A stretch of DNA of 64,000 bases, from NCBI GenBank assembly GCA_003963305.1, contig RXJR01000028.1, positions 288,216 through 352,215 of the forward strand, given 5' to 3'. Made by a program: the position numbers and the translations under genes. The number at the start of each line of letters is the position of its first letter. Position 1 is the first letter of the stretch. Under the pieces are notes generated by a model. That model was not told the DNA's origin. It saw only the letters and a program-made list of their open reading frames with translations, and did no database searches. Source of the DNA: Candidatus Melainabacteria bacterium (GTDB taxonomy: Bacteria; Cyanobacteriota; Vampirovibrionia; Obscuribacterales; Obscuribacteraceae). Positions 25,748 through 34,177 of the stretch are shown here, piece after piece.

Positions 25748-26899
25748 CTACCAGTGCGTGAAACGCACTGGCGGTCTCTTGAACACATTGCGGATGATCC
25801 TTCGCAACCAAAGCACCGCCAGCAGTATCATTGCCAGCAGCAGTGGACGGTCATGAAGGGTATGATTCTGATAAACCACACGTTCACCAGTCAGTGCAGC
25901 CGGCCACGAAATGCCCAGTGACTGACCGGGCGTGACCGGAATATAAGTGCCGCCGGCACGCTTCGCGAGTTTTTTCAAGAATTCATCATCGCGTCCGATT
26001 GTAACGACCTTTCCATCAGACTTGAACTGCCCGATTGATGCGCCGTTTTCGTCATAGAGCGGAATCGGGGAACGCGCAGGATTGCCGATGCCCAGCACAA
26101 TCAGTCGGCGATGCTTGTCACGCATCGCATTCAACTGCGCAGTCAATGCCGAGTCGCGTCCATCGAAACCGCCATCTGTAGCGAGAATGATGATATCTTC
26201 CACGCCCTGTCCGGCTTCTGTTTTATCGAGAATTTTCTGGGCCGCTTTCAACCCTTCCTCGATGTGCGAAGTGTATCCGAGCCCCGCATCCACGCGTATC
26301 CAGTCCAGTGTGGTGAGCATGTCACGCACCGGGCTGAAGTCGTAGTTGAGATATGACTGGATCTTTCCTCGCTGCGCGAAAGTGACAAGACCGAGCGCAT
26401 TGCCGTCAATGGCAGGCATGATCTGTTGGAGCAGAATGTCCTTTGCTACGTCGATGCGAGACCCGCAAGGACCGACGACAAGAGAGCACTCCCGCCCGCC
26501 GAACATGACGTTGCTCAGGCGCAGGTCTTCTACCGCGGCACTGCGTGACGCATCGAAAACCATAACCAGTCGCACGCTGCCCGCAGGAATAGTGACCGGC
26601 GCAACTGCCTCGTAAGGTCCGGCAGCTGCGACCACCAGACAGAGCGATAGCAGATTGAGCATTGTCAGAGACAACAGCCGATCGAAACGAGTCGGCGTTT
26701 CGCTGAACGCCTCAATCAATGCCGGCTCACCATACTCTTGCACGGTCCGCGCGCTCAAGTGCACGCTGAAGAACCAGAGCAAGGTTACGGCCGCTGCAGC
26801 AGGCATGGACAACCAGAGCCAGTCCGGATGCTCGAACAGTGGCATACTCACCAGAGCCGCGATCGACTCGGTGAATGCGCCAATAGCAGAATTAAACAT
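25748..26899 (-). CDS. BatA-type VWA membrane protein
   Basis: 383 residues; CTGAAGGAGTCTGCCG precedes the ATG. The N-terminal region has two hydrophobic segments. The VWA domain (about 90-330) carries MIDAS motif DASRS, a conserved Thr in AGLGYTSH, and IIILATDGGFDG. A C-terminal membrane segment (LLLAMILLAVLWLRRI) follows. This is the N-terminal-TM, VWA, C-terminal-TM pattern of BatA/BatB. The VWA domain would bind ligands through a divalent metal in the periplasm or outside the membrane. Confidence 0.88.
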   Translation of the reverse strand: MFNSAIGAFTESIAALVSMPLFEHPDWLWLSMPAAAAVTLLWFFSVHLSARTVQEYGEPALIEAFSETPTRFDRLLSLTMLNLLSLCLVVAAAGPYEAVAPVTIPAGSVRLVMVFDASRSAAVEDLRLSNVMFGGRECSLVVGPCGSRIDVAKDILLQQIMPAIDGNALGLVTFAQRGKIQSYLNYDFSPVRDMLTTLDWIRVDAGLGYTSHIEEGLKAAQKILDKTEAGQGVEDIIILATDGGFDGRDSALTAQLNAMRDKHRRLIVLGIGNPARSPIPLYDENGASIGQFKSDGKVVTIGRDDEFLKKLAKRAGGTYIPVTPGQSLGISWPAALTGERVVYQNHTLHDRPLLLAMILLAVLWLRRIIRNVFKRPPVRFTHW

Positions 26900-26911
26900 C
26901 GGCAGACTCCT

Positions 26912-27604
26912 TCAGTAGCCATCCTGTGTGGCAGCCGTGTTGCCCTTTCCGCCCGGAGCAAGCGCCGGAACGGGCTTGGGCTTGTCCAGCCTCGGTTTGC
27001 CCTTCTTGCGACCGGAGCCCTCCTTCGAAGCATCACCAAGCTGCGGGCGCTGCTTGAGAAGCTCGTAGTTGAAAACAACGGTCATAGCGGTCTCACGCAT
27101 TCGCAACAAGCGGCAGACGTCGTCCGGTCCTTCCATCAGGGGTTGACCGTTTGGTCTGATCGGCGATTCCGGCATGTTTGCGCAGGCACGTGCGGCGTAG
27201 CCTTCATTCGCGATGAGCGGAGTTCCCGCCAACCATTCAGCACCGCTATTGATGGCAAGCGACTGCCTGTAGTGCTGCAGCGCCGCCTGAACTTGTTTGC
27301 CCTGGTAAGCCATATAACCCAGATGCGAATAAGCCAGGGCTGCCAGTTCAGGATCAGGGCGAGGCAGGAAGAATCGTTCCAACCACGTCAACTGCTCGGC
27401 TTCCAGATAGACAGCAGCAGACGCTTTGAAAGCTTGCGCCGCCTTTTCCGGTAAGCGTTTATTGGCATACAAGATGCCTTGATTGTAGAGCTTGACCTGA
27501 CGATCTTCATGATCGCCGAGCCATAGCCCCAGTGCAAGGAACGGCACCGCGACCGCTACCAGCACTACATACGGTATCAACCGTACAATGGTCGGTTTGC
27601 GCAC
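26912..27604 (-). CDS. Membrane-anchored TPR protein (BatC-like position)
   Basis: 230 residues with a GTG start at 27602-27604, 8 bp after the stop of the preceding VWA gene and with AGG about seven bases upstream. One N-terminal membrane segment (IPYVVLVAVAVPFLALGLWL) is followed by two or three TPR-like units, clearest in ALAYSHLGYMAYQGKQVQAA. The Lys/Pro-rich C-terminus is disordered. Its place between two VWA genes matches BatC of Bat operons, which is also a TPR protein. Confidence 0.75.
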   Translation of the reverse strand: MRKPTIVRLIPYVVLVAVAVPFLALGLWLGDHEDRQVKLYNQGILYANKRLPEKAAQAFKASAAVYLEAEQLTWLERFFLPRPDPELAALAYSHLGYMAYQGKQVQAALQHYRQSLAINSGAEWLAGTPLIANEGYAARACANMPESPIRPNGQPLMEGPDDVCRLLRMRETAMTVVFNYELLKQRPQLGDASKEGSGRKKGKPRLDKPKPVPALAPGGKGNTAATQDGY

Positions 27605-27612
27605 TTTGGCAC

Positions 27613-28680
27613 CTACAGTCCTTCCCGCACCAGTATGGTGCTCGTTGCCCAGAGCAGAAAGAAGGCTGCCGCCGCGGCTATCCACGGCAGATACATCTCT
27701 TTATGCTCAGAGCGGTTTGCTTGATAGAGACTTGATTCAGCCAGTGCATCGATCTTCGCAACAGCAGCATCGAATCCGGCTTTGTCGGCGACAGGCACAA
27801 CTGTTCCATCGACCGCCTTGACGAAATCTTTGAGTTGCTGCAAATCTTTTGCCTGGCCTTCATACCAATCTTCTCCGACACCGAAGACGAAGAGATTGAT
27901 ATGCAGCTTCTTGTACCAGTCGACCAGTTCGCGAAACCGCTCTGGAGCAATCGGAGCACTGCCGTCAGTCGACATAATGTGCACCCTGGTGACACCCGAG
28001 TCGAGCCGCCTGAAAACGTCGATGACGCTTTGCAGCGCACCGGGTTCACGATTGCGGGCGAAAGGACCATCGAAGTTGGTGCCGTGCCCCTCCGGCACTT
28101 CAGCTTCCATGTAATCGGCCAGCTCTGGCAAGCTGTCGATCAGCGTCTGGTAGTTGGTCGTGGGAGGATAAGCAAGGAAAGAGCCGTTGTCGAAAGCCAT
28201 GAGCCCAACCGGGTTTCCATGCGTGTGCTGCAGGAACAGCCTGAGCGCTCCAAACGACACGTCGATGCGACGTGCGAAAGTCGGGTCGTCTTTGCGCCTG
28301 AACTGGTCCGTGATGTATGCCCCCGGGGGTTCAGACGCCGATCGTGCCGCGAATTCCGGACCAGCCAGCGCCAGTTCGACAGGCAGTATCGCACCGAATG
28401 CCTCCGAGTCGGAGAGATCTTGCTGCAAGAGCACGATCGCCCCGTGTCTCGTCTCGACCGTGTAGTTGACGACGAGAGGCACCGCCAGCGCCACTACAAG
28501 ACAGCACCACATGGCCGCCAGACTGAAGCGCGCCACGTATCCCGGCCACGGCATCCACCAGGAAGTCTTGTGGATACCCAGCTGTGGATGCCCGAAGACG
28601 TGTGATTTGTGCCTGGTTGCCCAGAGAAAAATCACAGCCAGCAAGCAAAACCACAGGAATTGCGGGTGAACGAAGTTCAT
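27613..28680 (-). CDS. BatB-like VWA membrane protein
   Basis: 355 residues from ATG 28678-28680 after GGGAGGGAAAATCC; the longer frame to 28836 is not used. Membrane segments occur near residues 8-20 and 48-68 and at the C-terminus (WIAAAAAFFLLWATSTIL). The middle is VWA-like. QQDLSDSEA provides the D-x-S-x-S metal site, and VHIMSTDGS resembles the second Asp strand. An Asn/Gly-rich loop HGTNFDGPF may supply the Thr ligand. It is followed after 8 bp by the TPR gene, so the Bat cluster runs as one operon. Confidence 0.82.
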   Translation of the reverse strand: MNFVHPQFLWFCLLAVIFLWATRHKSHVFGHPQLGIHKTSWWMPWPGYVARFSLAAMWCCLVVALAVPLVVNYTVETRHGAIVLLQQDLSDSEAFGAILPVELALAGPEFAARSASEPPGAYITDQFRRKDDPTFARRIDVSFGALRLFLQHTHGNPVGLMAFDNGSFLAYPPTTNYQTLIDSLPELADYMEAEVPEGHGTNFDGPFARNREPGALQSVIDVFRRLDSGVTRVHIMSTDGSAPIAPERFRELVDWYKKLHINLFVFGVGEDWYEGQAKDLQQLKDFVKAVDGTVVPVADKAGFDAAVAKIDALAESSLYQANRSEHKEMYLPWIAAAAAFFLLWATSTILVREGL

Positions 28681-28696
28681 GGATTTTCCCTCCCTG

Positions 28697-29071
28697 CTAA
28701 TCGCACGGCGGATTCGCCAGCGCCCCTTGAATCCGCTTGCCGAATGAATCTGCGGCGAAGAGATCGGCCAGGTCAAAGAGCGTGTCGATCTGAGCCTGAG
28801 TGAAGCTATGACCCTCTTGAATGACAGGCTGCCCATAGTCGGTCAACCTTATCCAACCGTCATCATCGAGGAGTTGCGGTCCGTTATCGGCACCACATAT
28901 TTTTGTCGCCAGCGAATCATGCTGCCAGCTGCCGCTTTGGAAGTAGGCGCCGCCCGGAGATACCCAACCTGCCAGAACTTTCGTGCTGCGAATCATATGC
29001 GGACGCAAGTCGGACAGCGAAGTTGGTTGAATCTTGGATTGGATTCTGGACTGGATTCCGGATTGAATCAT
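28697..29071 (-). CDS. Hypothetical protein with an N-terminal I-Q-S repeat
   Basis: 124 residues. ATG 29069-29071 has GGAG eight bases upstream. Codons 2-14 encode I-Q-S-G, I-Q-S-R, I-Q-S-K, I-Q-P, produced by a 12-bp tandem repeat. The rest is compact, with many Asp, Gln and Phe residues (LTDYGQPVIQEGHSFTQAQIDTLF, in part), and no known motif. It is the first gene of the Bat-like cluster. Confidence 0.65.
   Translation of the reverse strand: MIQSGIQSRIQSKIQPTSLSDLRPHMIRSTKVLAGWVSPGGAYFQSGSWQHDSLATKICGADNGPQLLDDDGWIRLTDYGQPVIQEGHSFTQAQIDTLFDLADLFAADSFGKRIQGALANPPCD
29031..29070. repeat. 12-bp tandem repeat inside the preceding CDS
   Basis: On the minus strand, units ATTCAATCCGGA, ATCCAGTCCAGA, ATCCAATCCAAG and a partial ATTCAACC follow each other. 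Being a multiple of three, the repeat adds amino acids without shifting frame. Confidence 0.7.
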
Positions 29072-29098
29072 CAATCGTGCTCCGAATTATTTATGTTG

Positions 29099-29112
29099 CA
29101 CCATATATGGTG
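29099..29112. repeat. CACC-N6-GGTG palindrome
   Basis: CACCATATATGGTG, an exact palindrome, 28 bp upstream of the I-Q-S repeat gene start. The position fits an operator or a hairpin after the zincin gene. Confidence 0.75.
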
Positions 29113-29147
29113 AAGAACCGTGCCGGGAGAGTCTGAGCTGTGATGCC

Positions 29148-29882
29148 TCAGACCCCCAGCGGCCAGGTGGGGTCGAAATCAAACTCCTCCTTCATGGCTT
29201 GCAGACGAAAGGCAAGAAGTTCGTCTGTCTGACGCCCTTCCTCCGATTGATAGGAGGCAAAACAGAGCTTAGCGACAGACTCGCAGAATGACTCCATTGC
29301 CCATTTGTTAATAAGTCGAGCGCGTCTGGCAACGATACCAGGGTCGTCCGACTCAGGCAGGAGATTGAACGCATCGAACTGCCTTTGCGCGTAGGCTGTA
29401 ACTTCGACAAACTCGTCGCCGCCTGCACGAAATTTCTCGACAAGCGCCAACATCTTTTGAATGTACGCCGCTCGCGCTGGTTCCGGTTGCACAGCCCAGA
29501 AGAGATGAGAACACTCATGGGCCAGATGCGCCAGGCAAAGCCTCGTCGAATCGAGGCTGGCCACGCTCATCTCAAGATGTGGCGAAATCTTCGAGTGAGG
29601 GCGCTCCCAGTCACCATACACAGCTGAGGCATGACCGGAACTAGTGCGTTGCTCTTTCGTCGTGCTCACAGTCAGACCGAGATAGAGCGCGACCTCACGC
29701 AGCTTGAGCGGCAAAGCGAGAAAATCTTCCCCAATCATCTGTCGATGATAACCAGGCGTCAGCTCAGCGAAAAAGAGTCCACTCGACTGATCGAGTTCGA
29801 AGCGACCGCAGAACATCTGAAATTCGCGGTTCAACCACGCTCGTTCATTCCTTGTGATAGTTCTTACGGTTGGGATTGACAT
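29148..29882 (-). CDS. Putative zinc metallopeptidase with HECSH motif
   Basis: 244 residues; ATG 29880-29882 follows GGAGGATTCC. The helix LAHLAHECSHLFWA contains HExxH, the gluzincin/metzincin zinc motif. A downstream helix with AMESFCESVAKLCF could supply a third Glu ligand. Ahead of the motif is a beta-rich region. I recognise no named family, so peptidase activity is inferred from the motif alone. It stands between the haem peroxidase and the Bat cluster. Confidence 0.6.
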   Translation of the reverse strand: MSIPTVRTITRNERAWLNREFQMFCGRFELDQSSGLFFAELTPGYHRQMIGEDFLALPLKLREVALYLGLTVSTTKEQRTSSGHASAVYGDWERPHSKISPHLEMSVASLDSTRLCLAHLAHECSHLFWAVQPEPARAAYIQKMLALVEKFRAGGDEFVEVTAYAQRQFDAFNLLPESDDPGIVARRARLINKWAMESFCESVAKLCFASYQSEEGRQTDELLAFRLQAMKEEFDFDPTWPLGV

Positions 29883-29941
29883 GGAATCCTCCACTCCTGG
29901 CCGTAGCGCATTCCTGCGGAGAGATATTTTGCCTGAACCAT

Positions 29942-30012
29942 TGCGTTCCATGGCACTCGGGACGAGTGCGTTCCATGGCACTCGGACGAGTGCGTTCTGT
30001 GGCACCAGGATC
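29942..30012. repeat. 24-25-bp palindromic tandem repeat
   Basis: Unit TGCGTTCCATGGCACTCGG is followed by GACGAG or ACGAG. It occurs at 29942 and 29967, with a diverged third copy at 29991. Each unit contains CCATGG and a CACTCG/CGAGTG inverted repeat. It lies in the 281-bp spacer between the peroxidase and the zincin, which has no ORF of its own. Confidence 0.7.
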
Positions 30013-30066
30013 ATCCTGTGGACACTTGAGTTTGGGGTGTTCACAGGGTGATCCTGAAGATAAACG

Positions 30067-30135
30067 GGGATGCGCAAGACAACTCAGATCTCGCGCATCC
30101 CTATCTTGAACCGACGCAGCCAGAGACCGCGTCGG
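30067..30135 (-). other. Two consecutive stem-loops after the peroxidase gene
   Basis: GGGATGCGC (30067-30075) pairs with GCGCATCCC (30093-30101). CCGACGC (30111-30117) pairs with GCGTCGG (30129-30135). The second is less than 30 bp past the peroxidase stop. No U-tract. Confidence 0.65.
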
Positions 30136-30163
30136 TCATTCTTAAGAGCTCAGGCAGCTCGTC

Positions 30164-33100
30164 TTACTTGCGGAAGTCGAGCGCGAAGAACAGCAAGTTC
30201 CAGCGCCCACCGAAGGGAAGACGAACGAAGGCATAGCCGCCGAACAGCCCGGGTTGAATCTGACGAATCTCATCACGGATGAAAAACGCCAGCCAGGACG
30301 TTTCTTTGTAGTCGATGATGATCGACTGCTTGCCGTCGAACCAGCTCGGACCATAGTTGACCTTGGCCCGAATCAGGTGCATGCCGAGGATCTTGTTCAA
30401 CAGGAAGCAGGGCAGTTCGCCCGTCTTGTTGTCGAAGACCTTGCCTCTCCAGATCAGATTCGAGATCAAAGAGAGGAACCAACCCAGCAGAGTGCCGGGC
30501 AGGACAACGGCCTTGCCGAGTGACTCGCCGTCGCGGATCACGCCGGCGGGGCTTTCAGCATAGACCTGAGCCAGGTCGTCCGCCTTCATCGACTGCAACT
30601 GGTACAGCTCTGACGGTCGACCGATCGGGCTCGGGTCACAGTCGCCCCGGCGGTGCTCGCGCAGCAGATCGGCCCAGGCAGAGCCGTCATAGACGCGAAG
30701 CATTTCGGCGTGGCTGATCGCCGGCACCAGGGAGTGAATCTCCACCACCACTCTGTCAGCGAACAGCGGCAAGAGCTGGTCGATGCGGCGCTTGAAGGCG
30801 AACCTGCCGATCAAGCGGGTGATGAAGTTGCCGCGGCCTTCTTCAGCGTCGCGGATGTGGTTGCCTTCGCCCATGCGTTCGAAGTCGTATCCCGTGAAAT
30901 AGTTGCGACCAGGCGAGTAGAGATCGCCTTGATGCGCAAATTCCCCGAGATCGATTTCACCGGGCGCAAGACCCTTGTCGTTGCCAGGACGCGCGTAGAC
31001 TCGGGTCGCCGAATCGTTGAGCGCCTGCGAGATGTTGGGCAGATAGATGGTCGGGTCGAAGAAGAACCCGATGCCGTTATCCCACTTCTGCCTCCACGAC
31101 ATGCCGCGCTGCGTCTTCTTGCCGAAGCTGAGCAGCGAGAGAATCGTGGTGCCGAGCGCCGTCCACCAGGGCAGACCGCTATCTTGCAACACCTGCATGC
31201 AGGAGCTGAAGGTGGCGACCGGATGCTTGTTGTTTCCGCGAAGCAGCCAGTAACGCTTCTCGATGTCGGTATCGCCTTCGAGTGTCGACGCGTCGGTCTT
31301 CGGCTGACCTTCGCGCATGCGATTGCGCAGGGCGATTTTGAGAAGCTGCGCATCATCAGCGAATTTCTTCGACAAAGTGCGCGTCGAGAAACCGCTCAGA
31401 CCGGCAAGACCAAGAAGGATTGCCGCTCCCAGATGCTGACCGTGCACTCCCCAGGCAAGGAAGCCAAAGCCCAGCAGCACCGCCCACCCCTGCAGAGAGC
31501 CGAGGAAGGCAGCGCGGTTGATCCACCTCTCACCCTTGTAGAGGGTGCCGAAGAAGAAGCCGCGCTTGTCGGTGTAGCAGATGCGCCAGCACAGCTGCAT
31601 GAACCGCATGGCGAGCATGCGCTTCACTTCCAGCCCGCCGCCCGAGAGGACGAGAGCAAGAAGAATCACACCGACGACCTGCGGAGTGACGACACCGATA
31701 ACAGGCACAGACGCACCCAGCCAGGCTGTGAAGCCGAGAGCTGCAAGCGCCAGCCAGAACGTACGCAGATCCGACTTGAAGATCTTGAAGGTGTCTGCGT
31801 GCGTCTTCTCGAGCAAGCGCTCGGGAAAACGTTCGATATCTTTCCAGGGGGCGTAAGGACGAATCACGCCTTCCATATATTTCTCGAGACCCGGCAGATG
31901 GCGCGCCATCATGGCGAGCGGTCCGCCGCCGTGCTCGATCCAGTCCATACCTTCGCCGAGGAACGCATAATTCCACAGCTCGGTAAAGAACCGGTTGTTG
32001 GTGCCACGACGCGGCGCATCCTTCTCGAACTCGAAGAACTGCGTGATGCCGAGCGCCGAGCCTGGCGGTTTGGTCTCGCCGAGCATACCGACATTACCTT
32101 CCACTCTGTCGATATTGCCGCCGAAGACAATTGCCATCAGCGCACCGAGCGACTCATTGCCGCCGGCAGCCTCGACAAACGACCGCAGCCGATGTTGACC
32201 CAGACTGGCGCGCACGTCATTCCAGTCGCCCGTGCCGTCTGTGCGCTCACGGTAAACATCGCGTTCTGCCAGGTCGGTCTTAGCGCCGTCCTGGAAGTTG
32301 TTGAACTCCGTAAAGGCGATCGGGAAGTTCTGCAAGGTCGGCGCGCCGCACGGAGTCGTCACCATCGTCCAGGCGATGTTCTCGTAGCCGAGAAACTGCA
32401 CCTTGTCGCGAGTCTTCTCGTGCACGATATCCAGCAAACCGAAGCGAGCCAGATGCCTGTCGCTGCCTGCCTCATGGAAGTCGATGAAGTCCGGCCACAT
32501 CGTGTGCAGAACCCGATACGCGAGCCTGAACGCGCTCGGCGTCTGGTGTGGACCATCATGATGCTCCCACTTGCCACCGAACATACCCCAGAGCACGAAG
32601 CAGTGCCGCACGGGCGTAAGCAGCTTGCCCACCCAGGGATGACGGTAGATAAACCGCATCAAGAAAAGCTTCTTGCGCGGTCCGAGCAGCCCCCACCAGT
32701 CAGCATCCATAGCTGCACCGAGCACAGGATGTTGCAGCAGATCGCCTGTCCAGTAGGGCGTGTGGAACAACGCGTTTTCGCCGATGTTGATCAAGCGGGC
32801 CTGCTGGAACAGCTCTTCGTCAGTCCATTCCGGATGGAAACGCTTGAGGTAATCGGCGATGGCGTTGTGCTCTTTCACAGCCAGCCAGTGAAGCAAGCTG
32901 AGAAAGACATGGTAGTTGTTGTTGAAGCCGGTCAGATCGGCGCCCAGACGCGTCGGATCTTCAGGCAACAAGCCATCTTCGCCGAGCAGCATCTTGCCGT
33001 CAACGTATGAACGCAGACGAGCGAGTTCGGCTTCGTTGGTGCCGTAAGTCTCGGCCATGATCCAGGCAGTGACCCGCTGGTTGATCATGGTCGGGCGCCC

Positions 33101-33943
33101 GTCATACCCATCACGCGTCGGGTCGACAGGAGTACGGTCGATCAGAGCCACATTTCCAGGCCAACCCTCCTTCGGATCGCGCTCGATGCAAACCGGATCG
33201 TGGTCGAGCGTGTAGCGCATCGTCAAGCCGCCGAAACCATGAATCTGCTTGTTGATGTGCGCAGCTCCCCAGAGGCTCATGGTCTGGGCTTTGATTTCGA
33301 TCGGCTCTCCCGTCTCCGGATCGATGCGACGCCAGAGAAGCTTCCTGCCCACGAAACGAGCCGTCGGCTGAATTTTCTCCGGGTCGGGACGCACCAACAT
33401 GGGCGGTCGGTTCGACCCCATGCGTGTGAGCGCCGCCGCCATATCAGGTCGACCGTCATCGGTGACCCAGGTGCCGTCGAGTGCCACCGATCCCCGTGCC
33501 GATTCCGGCTGCCCGTCGGGATAGCTCTTCGTGTCGGTCGCCTTGTACGCATACGCGTCAGTCAGCGGACCGCAACGAATGAAGTCGAGCTTCGCGATCA
33601 GGAAGAGCAGACCGGGAACGGTTCTCCACTTCGGAACTTCACCCGGCCATTCCTGGAACTCGGCAAAGTCCTGCTCGCGCATGAACCACCAGGGCCATGA
33701 CTCCTTGATGGAGGGATGCGGTGCCAACCAGGGTGCCAGTGCATGGTTGACCCACTGGGCGGCGAAGTGTGCCGAATAAGACGTCACATACTTCAGTGGA
33801 CCGACGCCCTGTCGTCGGGAGATCGGTCTCCAGACCCCGCCGTCACCGGGCTGAGGACCCACCGTGCCGGCGAATGGACAGCCATAGCCGCGGTGCGCGG
33901 GCGGGCTGCCACCACCATTGGTGTCGTTCGTTTCATCAGTCAT
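30164..33943 (-). CDS. Animal-type haem peroxidase fused to membrane and C-terminal domains
   Basis: 1259 residues; ATG 33941-33943 after AAGGTTGTAAAA. Residues about 1-720 are an animal-haem-peroxidase domain. Its marks are a distal-His segment RYTLDHDPVC, the VKEHNAIADYL helix (family REHNR), WTDEELFQQAR, and a proximal-His helix AFRLAYRVLHTMWP. Around 750-870 are four hydrophobic segments, among them VIGVVTPQVVGVILLALVLS and GWAVLLGFGFLAWGV. The C-terminal 350 residues have no family I can name. They end in a domain with PSWFDGKQSIIIDYKETSW that may bind a lipid or cofactor. Membrane fusion suggests oxidation of lipid-soluble substrates, such as fatty acids as in COX/DOX relatives. It lacks a signal peptide. 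Confidence 0.85.
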   Translation of the reverse strand: MTDETNDTNGGGSPPAHRGYGCPFAGTVGPQPGDGGVWRPISRRQGVGPLKYVTSYSAHFAAQWVNHALAPWLAPHPSIKESWPWWFMREQDFAEFQEWPGEVPKWRTVPGLLFLIAKLDFIRCGPLTDAYAYKATDTKSYPDGQPESARGSVALDGTWVTDDGRPDMAAALTRMGSNRPPMLVRPDPEKIQPTARFVGRKLLWRRIDPETGEPIEIKAQTMSLWGAAHINKQIHGFGGLTMRYTLDHDPVCIERDPKEGWPGNVALIDRTPVDPTRDGYDGRPTMINQRVTAWIMAETYGTNEAELARLRSYVDGKMLLGEDGLLPEDPTRLGADLTGFNNNYHVFLSLLHWLAVKEHNAIADYLKRFHPEWTDEELFQQARLINIGENALFHTPYWTGDLLQHPVLGAAMDADWWGLLGPRKKLFLMRFIYRHPWVGKLLTPVRHCFVLWGMFGGKWEHHDGPHQTPSAFRLAYRVLHTMWPDFIDFHEAGSDRHLARFGLLDIVHEKTRDKVQFLGYENIAWTMVTTPCGAPTLQNFPIAFTEFNNFQDGAKTDLAERDVYRERTDGTGDWNDVRASLGQHRLRSFVEAAGGNESLGALMAIVFGGNIDRVEGNVGMLGETKPPGSALGITQFFEFEKDAPRRGTNNRFFTELWNYAFLGEGMDWIEHGGGPLAMMARHLPGLEKYMEGVIRPYAPWKDIERFPERLLEKTHADTFKIFKSDLRTFWLALAALGFTAWLGASVPVIGVVTPQVVGVILLALVLSGGGLEVKRMLAMRFMQLCWRICYTDKRGFFFGTLYKGERWINRAAFLGSLQGWAVLLGFGFLAWGVHGQHLGAAILLGLAGLSGFSTRTLSKKFADDAQLLKIALRNRMREGQPKTDASTLEGDTDIEKRYWLLRGNNKHPVATFSSCMQVLQDSGLPWWTALGTTILSLLSFGKKTQRGMSWRQKWDNGIGFFFDPTIYLPNISQALNDSATRVYARPGNDKGLAPGEIDLGEFAHQGDLYSPGRNYFTGYDFERMGEGNHIRDAEEGRGNFITRLIGRFAFKRRIDQLLPLFADRVVVEIHSLVPAISHAEMLRVYDGSAWADLLREHRRGDCDPSPIGRPSELYQLQSMKADDLAQVYAESPAGVIRDGESLGKAVVLPGTLLGWFLSLISNLIWRGKVFDNKTGELPCFLLNKILGMHLIRAKVNYGPSWFDGKQSIIIDYKETSWLAFFIRDEIRQIQPGLFGGYAFVRLPFGGRWNLLFFALDFRK

Positions 33944-33999
33944 TTTTACAACCTTGGTTCTCGTTGGAGAAGGACGCATTCCTGCGCCCGTTGCTCTGC

Positions 34000-34017
34000 C
34001 TCTGCGGATACGCAGAG
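34000..34017 (-). other. Stem-loop upstream of the peroxidase gene
   Basis: CTCTGCG, loop GATA, CGCAGAG; seven perfect pairs. It lies in the 234-bp spacer between the 180-residue protein and the peroxidase. A CGCATTCCTGCG element at about 33975 also occurs near 29909. No convincing ORF is present in this spacer. Confidence 0.5.
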
Positions 34018-34177
34018 TAGTTTGTTTGTTGCTGCCAAAGAGAGCGCTGTCTTAGACGACAGACAGGCAACAATGCGTTGAACTGATGCGGCGGATCGCG
34101 GCACCTGCTCCGAGTTCTTTTCAGACACAAAGGCCAAGTCCTTTCAGCCTCATGATTTACGAATCATGATTTCCGAA

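Noticed and set aside
29071..29148. A sigma-70 promoter at the CACCATATATGGTG site
   Set aside because: AT-rich sequence is present but no convincing -35 box with proper spacing was found.
33946..34137. Minus-strand ORF of 63 codons before the peroxidase gene
   Set aside because: It needs a TTG start with no suitable site, and overlaps a hairpin-rich spacer.
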